From Planktosalinus sp963977065 (GTDB lineage Bacteria; Bacteroidota; Bacteroidia; Flavobacteriales; Flavobacteriaceae): a stretch of 49,495 bases of DNA. A program made the position numbers and the translations under genes. Shown in pieces: positions 44,377 to 49,495 of the stretch. The stretch lies in NCBI GenBank assembly GCA_963977065.1, contig CAXBNF010000020.1:1-49495 (forward strand), in the 5' to 3' direction. Within the stretch, counting starts at the first letter, position 1, and each line of letters opens with the position of its first letter. The notes under the pieces are model-generated. The model was not told the origin of the DNA. It saw nothing but the letters and a program-made list of their open reading frames with translations, and did not search any database.

Positions 44377-45397
44377 TGACATTGAAGAAAACGATGACCT
44401 CTATGAGCACCATCGTTTTGTAGCTGATAAAGGACAACAACCACTGCGAGTCGATAAGTACCTGATGAATTATATTGAAGGTGCCACCCGTAATAAAATT
44501 CAAACTGCTGCCAAAGACGGAAACATTTATGTAAATGAAATTCCCGTAAAATCAAATTACAAAGTAAAGCCGGGGGATGTCATAAGGGTAATGTTTACAC
44601 ACCCTCCTTATGAATTTTTACTGGTACCCGAAAACATTCCGCTGGATATAGTTTATGAAGATGAAGCACTGCTGGTAGTCAATAAACCCGCCGGTATGGT
44701 GGTGCATCCCGGCCACGGCAATTATTCAGGAACATTAATTAATGCACTTGTTTACCATATCGAAAATCTGCCTGTTAACAGCAATGAACGCCCCGGCCTG
44801 GTTCATAGAATTGATAAAGACACCAGCGGTCTTCTTGTGGTTGCAAAAACTGAAGCCGCCATGACGCATCTTGCCAAGCAATTCTTCAATAAGACTAGTG
44901 AGCGCGAGTATGTAGCATTGGTTTGGGGTGATGTATTGGAAGATGAAGGAACCGTTGAAGGTCACATTGGAAGGCATCCAAAAAACCGCTTGCAAAATAT
45001 GGTTTATGAGGACGAAAGTCAGGGGAAAGAAGCAGTCACGCATTATAAAGTTCTGGAGCGCTTTGGTTATGTTACCCTAGTTGCGTGCAAACTGGAAACA
45101 GGGAGGACGCACCAAATCAGGGTACATATGAAACACATTGGTCACACGCTGTTTAATGACGAACGATATGGTGGCGAAAAAATATTAAAGGGAACTACTT
45201 TTACAAAATACAAGCAATTTGTAGAAAACTGTTTTAAAGTCCTTCCGCGTCAAGCCTTACACGCAAAAACACTTGGTTTTAAGCATCCCGTTACCGGAAA
45301 GTTTATGTCGTTTGAAACCCCCTTGCCCGAAGATATGCAGCAATGCATTGAAAAATGGCGCAACTATGTGAAGCATCAAAAAGATTTTGAAGATTAA
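44360..45397 (+). CDS. RluD-type 23S rRNA pseudouridine synthase
   Basis: 345 residues. An S4 RNA-binding domain lies near the N terminus (about 28-90; LRVDKYLMNYIEGATRNKIQ). The catalytic domain has HRIDKDTSGLLVVAKT with the catalytic Asp and CKLETGRTHQIRVHM later. It most likely modifies 23S rRNA helix 69 positions. It overlaps the PASTA gene by 17 bases, so the two are translationally coupled. Confidence 0.93.
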   Translation: MATQNNDIEENDDLYEHHRFVADKGQQPLRVDKYLMNYIEGATRNKIQTAAKDGNIYVNEIPVKSNYKVKPGDVIRVMFTHPPYEFLLVPENIPLDIVYEDEALLVVNKPAGMVVHPGHGNYSGTLINALVYHIENLPVNSNERPGLVHRIDKDTSGLLVVAKTEAAMTHLAKQFFNKTSEREYVALVWGDVLEDEGTVEGHIGRHPKNRLQNMVYEDESQGKEAVTHYKVLERFGYVTLVACKLETGRTHQIRVHMKHIGHTLFNDERYGGEKILKGTTFTKYKQFVENCFKVLPRQALHAKTLGFKHPVTGKFMSFETPLPEDMQQCIEKWRNYVKHQKDFED

Positions 45398-45504
45398 ATC
45401 CAACTCATATAAGAAAGTTGAAGAAGTAATGAAATCATAAAAAACTCTTATTGTATAATTCACAATAGCTTTCTGTTTTCTGTAGATAGTAATTTGCTAT
45501 TTTG

Positions 45505-45512
45505 TAAATTTG
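45505..45512 (+). promoter_or_regulatory. -7 promoter element of yaaA
   Basis: TAAATTTG, 17 bases before the ATG at 45530; no matching -33 box. Confidence 0.45.
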
Positions 45513-45529
45513 TTTCAAAACAGAACACT

Positions 45530-46291
45530 ATGAAAATTTTATTATCACCTGCAAAGTCTCTCGACTTTGAAAGCAAGTTACCGATTGAAGAAGCTACTCA
45601 ACCCATTTTTTTGGCTGAATCCGAAAAGTTAAATGCGGTTTTAGAAAAAAAATCAAAGAAGCAGTTGAAAGATTTAATGAACATTAGTGACAAGCTTGCT
45701 GAACTCAACTATCAACGGTACAAAGACTTTTCAACTCCCTTCAATTCTGATAACGCCCGCCCGGCTATTTATGCTTTTTCGGGTGATGTATATGTAGGGT
45801 TGGATGCTTATACGATACCAAAAAATAAAATCCAATTACTACAGGATCGCGTGAGAATTCTTTCCGGCCTTTATGGCGTTTTAAAGCCTTTAGACTTAAT
45901 CCAACCCTATAGGCTTGAGATGGGAACAGATTTAAAAGTCAATACTAAGAAAAATCTTTATGAATATTGGGGAAATAAGATTACTGAAGCTTTAAATGAA
46001 GAATTAGGCGAAGAAGATATTGTATTGAATCTTGCTAGCAATGAGTATTTTAAATCTATAAACTCTCAAAAATTAAAAGGAACATTAATAAGCCCGGTTT
46101 TCAAAGATTTCAAAAATGGAAAGTTAAAAATTATTTCCTTTTTTGCTAAAAAGGCACGGGGCTCAATGGCTAGATTTGTGATAGATAACAATGTGAACAG
46201 TTATGAAAAATTGTTGAATTTTGATGTTGATGGCTATCAATTTAGCAGAAATGAATCCAAAAATGAGAATGAACCTGTGTTTATTCGTTAG
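45530..46291 (+). CDS. yaaA: Peroxide stress protein YaaA
   Basis: 253 residues from the ATG at 45530 (MKILLSPAKSLDFES), which matches the family start; an in-frame ATG at 45494 adds 12 unlike residues. FSGDVYVGLDAYT, LSGLYGVLKPLDLIQPYRLE and NLASNEYFKSI are diagnostic, as is FFAKKARGSMARFVI. YaaA lowers free iron during peroxide stress in E. coli. A lone gene. Confidence 0.95.
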   Translation: MKILLSPAKSLDFESKLPIEEATQPIFLAESEKLNAVLEKKSKKQLKDLMNISDKLAELNYQRYKDFSTPFNSDNARPAIYAFSGDVYVGLDAYTIPKNKIQLLQDRVRILSGLYGVLKPLDLIQPYRLEMGTDLKVNTKKNLYEYWGNKITEALNEELGEEDIVLNLASNEYFKSINSQKLKGTLISPVFKDFKNGKLKIISFFAKKARGSMARFVIDNNVNSYEKLLNFDVDGYQFSRNESKNENEPVFIR

Positions 46292-46557
46292 AAAAACTGG
46301 TAGATTTCTAGACTATCATTAAAAAATTTAAAAATTAATTTCACTTTTCTTTTTTCTTAATTATGTATTTTGACGATAAATATTATTTGTTTGTCGTTGA
46401 AATCAAAAAATAACAACAATAAAATAATATATTAACATAAAATGTAGGGGAATATTTTCCTTATTTTTTAATGTATTGTAAAATCAATAGTTTTTTTCAT
46501 TAATTTTAGTTAACTCAATTTTAACAATTTAAGGTTTAACTAATTAATAACTCAATT
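46292..46557. other. Longest intergenic region (266 bases), leader of the giant gene
   Basis: Very AT-rich, no open frame of note and no clear hairpin-T-run. At 46437-46457 it has a stretch matching 18 of 21 bases with 5279-5299, including an identical 12-mer ATAAAATGTAGG. The start codon of the giant gene follows at 46558. No confident TANNTTTG element found. Confidence 0.5.
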
Positions 46558-49495
46558 ATGAAAAAAATTACTTCTCTTGCGTTATTTTTGACAATATTTG
46601 CCATAGCTTTTAGTTTTGGTCAATCCTTTACGGGAAGTGGTATTGTTGGAAATTCAACGCAAAATGGATCTCCCGGATCTTCTAGTTTACTATCCGGATT
46701 AACAAACCCAAACAGAGCGCCTGTCGTGATAACACACAGTAATTCACAGACAGTGACTCCCTTAAATTCAGTAACATGTAATGCAGGAGGTTTGCCCGCC
46801 GAAAACTCTTTTTACAGGGTTTTTGATTTAGCCAATGATTTTGGAATTGCCGGTGATTTCAATGTTACCAATGCAGAGTTTGCTATTGAAGCAGTTTCAG
46901 CAGCAACTAATATGACTGTTAACATTTATTCAACAGTAGCTGTATTTCCAACAGGATTTCCGGGATCTTTAACCTTACAAGGCACTGCCTCTGTCCCTGT
47001 TGGACCGGGTGATGTTGGTAATGTAGTTTCCGGGGCAGTAAATGCTACCATACCAGCAGGTGAAATTATGGTATATGAATTGTTAATTCCAGATTTACAA
47101 GGAGCAGGGATTTCTTTTTTTCCCGGGTCAAACAACTTGGGTGAAACAGATCCTTCCTATATTAGGGCTCCTGCTTGTGGCTTAACTAATCCTGGCACAC
47201 TTGCAGCAATAGGGTTTCCCAATCAACACATGGTTATGAATATTGTGGGAGAAGAAGCTATTGCTCCAACTTCAGTATGTGCCACAGACAATCCACAACC
47301 GCTAGGTCCCGGAAGTGGCGTTACTACTTTTTCTAATGCAAATGTTGCACTAATGGGAACCATTGGAGCCGGAGGTGGTCAATTTTCCATTGATCAAGTT
47401 TCAATGGAAATTGTTCATACTTGGGCTGCAGATTTAGAAATAATATTACTCTCTCCAAATGGTACAGCAGTTGCATTAACAACTGATAATGGTGGTTCAA
47501 CCGGTCTTGATGTTCAATCTACACTGATCTTTAGAGATGACTCACCAAACAATATCACAGCTTGGACAGCTGGTGCACCACTTGCAAACTATCGAGCAGA
47601 AGGGGGAGCAACTACTCATCCTGTAGGTGCTGGTGCGGGTCCTGGAGTTGATATGAATACAGTGTTTGCCGGTGAACCTGTTAATGGTAACTGGACGCTT
47701 AGACTCTATGATGATGCCGGTGGAGATGGAGGTACGATTTTTGATTTTTGTATTGATTTTATTGAAAACCCACCCGTTGGCGACCCACCGCAAATTATCT
47801 GTCAAAACGATATAACGGTAAACACTTCAGACTATCCGCCCAATGACTGTGGTGCTCAGGTATTTTTTCCAGATGCTCAGGCTTTTGACCCAGAGGATGG
47901 TTTAATTCCAGTTACTCAAACAATGGGTCCTGGAAGTGGAAGCGTTTTCCCTGTGGGAGATACTATTATAGAGTTTTCTGCAACTGATAGCGATGGTAAC
48001 ACTTCTACTTGTCAATTTACAGTTACTGTACTTGACGATGTTGACCCAATTGCAGTTTGTCAAGCTATTACTGTAGAGCTTGATGCTTCAGGTACTGTAA
48101 TGATTGATGCAGCAGACCTTGACGGTGGTTCATCAGATTTATGTGGGACAGTAAGTTTTAGCTTTGACACAGATGGATTGGTAACTACAATGATGTTTGA
48201 TTGTGCAGACTTAGGTGAAAACACCATTACATTATATGTAACAGATGAAGGCGGCAATGTAGTTTCTTGCGAAGCGACCGTTACCGTTGAAGATAATATA
48301 GCACCAGAGATTGTGTGTAACAATGCTGGAGGCTTAACAACTATATTAGAAGACTTTGAAGGTGGAGTACCTGCGGGATGGTCGGCAGTGACCAATACAG
48401 GGAACTGTGACTGGGCAGTAGGAGATTTGCCTTGGGCAGGATACCAATTTGGTTCTAACGGTATGATATTCAATGATGATGCTTGTGGCAATGGAGCGCC
48501 GGCTAGTAATGTTACAGTATTCTCAGATGTATATGACACAACAGGAGCGACCTCATTAGATTTGACTTATGATGTAGCTTACAGACACTTAGGAAGTTCT
48601 TCATTTACTGTTGAGGTATTTGATGGAACAGACTGGCAAAATGTGGCGACTTATAGTGCCAATACCAATACAACCACAGAAGGTCCCTTTGATTTATTAG
48701 CTTTTGCTAATTCAGATTTCCAGGTAAGATTCACCTATGATGATGGCGCCGGATGGAACTGGGGAGCTGGTTTTGACAACTTCTTGTTAGAGTATGAAAC
48801 TCCAGCAGGAGCTGTACCACAGTACTTCTTAGATATGAATGGTGAAGTAACTGTTCCAATTACAGATTTATACTCTAGTGCAACCGACAACTGTTCAGTT
48901 GTTGTGAGTGCCGGTGGAGCAACTGGTGGTACAGAAGAAACCCTTAATGTTGGATTTGCCGGAGGCAATGGAAACTTTGGAACCTTCTTTGAGCTTAACG
49001 CACTGGAAGATGTAACTATAAAATCTTTTGATGCTAATATGCAAGCTGGAGCGCCTGTAGATGTTGTTGTTTACTTTAAGACAGGAACTCACGTTGGATT
49101 TGAGACAAATCAAGCAGCTTGGACGCTTGTTGGAGAAGCTCCCGGAACCGTACCAAATGGTTCAGGAAACCCAACCCCATTAGATCTTGATATGGGAGTA
49201 ACAATTAATGCAGGAGAATCGGGATCATTTTATGTAAGTGCTCAAGTTCTCAATGGAGGGTTTTCATACACTAATGGAACCGGAGTAGGAAACGTATGGG
49301 CATCTGATGATAACATAGAAATGTTAGAAGGTACTGCCGTAGGTGGTTTCTTCACTGGAAGCTTGTTCCAGCCTCGCGTATTTAATGGCAACATTATCTA
49401 CACAACAGGTGGTGGATCAACAGGTGACTTAACATTTACTTGTGCTGATTTAGGTATTGTAAATGTGGAAGTAACAGCGACAGATTCCTCAGGTA
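46558..49495 (+). CDS. Giant multidomain secreted protein, 3' end outside window
   Basis: Open from an ATG at 46558 to the edge, at least 979 residues. Seen in order: signal peptide ending FSFGQ; the RVF-DFGI domain shared with three proteins here (about 56-233); a P/Homo-B-like (proprotein convertase) domain (about 255-405; HTWAADLEIILLSPNGT and GNWTLRLYDD); HYR-type repeats (about 410-495 and 496-580); then an HYR unit interrupted by a jelly-roll-like segment (about 592-750; EDFEGGVPAGW) and a second beta-rich segment (about 790-950). A T9SS tail is expected beyond the edge. No catalytic motif seen; an adhesin or stalk is plausible. Confidence 0.85.
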   Translation, partial: MKKITSLALFLTIFAIAFSFGQSFTGSGIVGNSTQNGSPGSSSLLSGLTNPNRAPVVITHSNSQTVTPLNSVTCNAGGLPAENSFYRVFDLANDFGIAGDFNVTNAEFAIEAVSAATNMTVNIYSTVAVFPTGFPGSLTLQGTASVPVGPGDVGNVVSGAVNATIPAGEIMVYELLIPDLQGAGISFFPGSNNLGETDPSYIRAPACGLTNPGTLAAIGFPNQHMVMNIVGEEAIAPTSVCATDNPQPLGPGSGVTTFSNANVALMGTIGAGGGQFSIDQVSMEIVHTWAADLEIILLSPNGTAVALTTDNGGSTGLDVQSTLIFRDDSPNNITAWTAGAPLANYRAEGGATTHPVGAGAGPGVDMNTVFAGEPVNGNWTLRLYDDAGGDGGTIFDFCIDFIENPPVGDPPQIICQNDITVNTSDYPPNDCGAQVFFPDAQAFDPEDGLIPVTQTMGPGSGSVFPVGDTIIEFSATDSDGNTSTCQFTVTVLDDVDPIAVCQAITVELDASGTVMIDAADLDGGSSDLCGTVSFSFDTDGLVTTMMFDCADLGENTITLYVTDEGGNVVSCEATVTVEDNIAPEIVCNNAGGLTTILEDFEGGVPAGWSAVTNTGNCDWAVGDLPWAGYQFGSNGMIFNDDACGNGAPASNVTVFSDVYDTTGATSLDLTYDVAYRHLGSSSFTVEVFDGTDWQNVATYSANTNTTTEGPFDLLAFANSDFQVRFTYDDGAGWNWGAGFDNFLLEYETPAGAVPQYFLDMNGEVTVPITDLYSSATDNCSVVVSAGGATGGTEETLNVGFAGGNGNFGTFFELNALEDVTIKSFDANMQAGAPVDVVVYFKTGTHVGFETNQAAWTLVGEAPGTVPNGSGNPTPLDLDMGVTINAGESGSFYVSAQVLNGGFSYTNGTGVGNVWASDDNIEMLEGTAVGGFFTGSLFQPRVFNGNIIYTTGGGSTGDLTFTCADLGIVNVEVTATDSSG

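Noticed and set aside
46926..49113. Minus-strand frames of 69-159 codons under the giant gene
   Set aside because: Shadows of a continuous plus-strand frame with signal peptide and recognisable repeats; no independent motifs.

Overview
The window is AT-rich, densely coded chromosome from a member of the Bacteroidota, most likely a (probably marine) Flavobacteriaceae species. This rests on the gene set and order (ubiE-porT, a lipidated TamA-like protein next to fba and accD, rsfS-ftsH-LUD-cdsA-psd-acyl-CoA-binding protein, ddl-coaD beside PASTA-rluD), on secreted proteins with type IX secretion (T9SS) sorting tails, on an AccD lacking its zinc-ribbon cysteines, and on promoters of the Bacteroidota form TTTG...TANNTTTG. 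Genus cannot be fixed from the sequence. I saw no tRNA, rRNA, CRISPR array, prophage or insertion sequence.

Layout. 1-5186 (minus): a two-gene unit, a tail-fibre-like secreted protein followed 10 bases later by a giant M36 metalloprotease whose 3' end lies outside the window. 5320-8377 (plus): PLP-dependent deaminase/desulfhydrase, a glucosaminidase-LysM lipoprotein and hemL, closed by a two-way terminator. 8421-9748 (minus): three small exported helical proteins of one family. 9938-19580: lysS, a 52-residue Pmp3/YqaE protein with a lipoprotein, then tamL-fba-accD (minus), trmH (plus) and ubiE-porT (minus). 19703-22559: trkA-trkH potassium uptake. 22605-24912: aminotransferase and fatty acid desaturase. 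25035-32488: rsmG, then two adjoining minus-strand units for phospholipid synthesis (LUD-cdsA-psd-acbp) and membrane proteolysis/ribosome silencing (rsfS-ftsH), then birA, an SRPBCC protein and pyrE. 32496-34815: NUDIX hydrolase and M14 peptidase. 34889-41169: two near-identical T9SS proteins, a TonB-dependent receptor and a TPR histidine kinase. 41166-46291: antiporter, coaD, ddl, PASTA protein, rluD-type synthase, yaaA. 46558-end: a giant multidomain secreted protein running off the right edge.

How it fits together. Most genes are housekeeping. The accessory theme is the cell surface: porT and tamL serve the envelope and T9SS, and the window holds several likely exported products. The most striking observation is a roughly 180-residue domain, which I cannot name, present in four separate secreted proteins here (M36 protease, the tandem pair at 34889 and 35895, and the giant protein at 46558). 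It has a conserved N-terminal Cys, an RVF-x-L-x-x-DFGI core and an IGFP-x-x-H...N-x-x-GE end. The giant protein also appears to have two whole domains inserted into a single HYR-type Ig fold. No intergenic gap exceeds 300 bases; the largest, 46292-46557, holds no gene.
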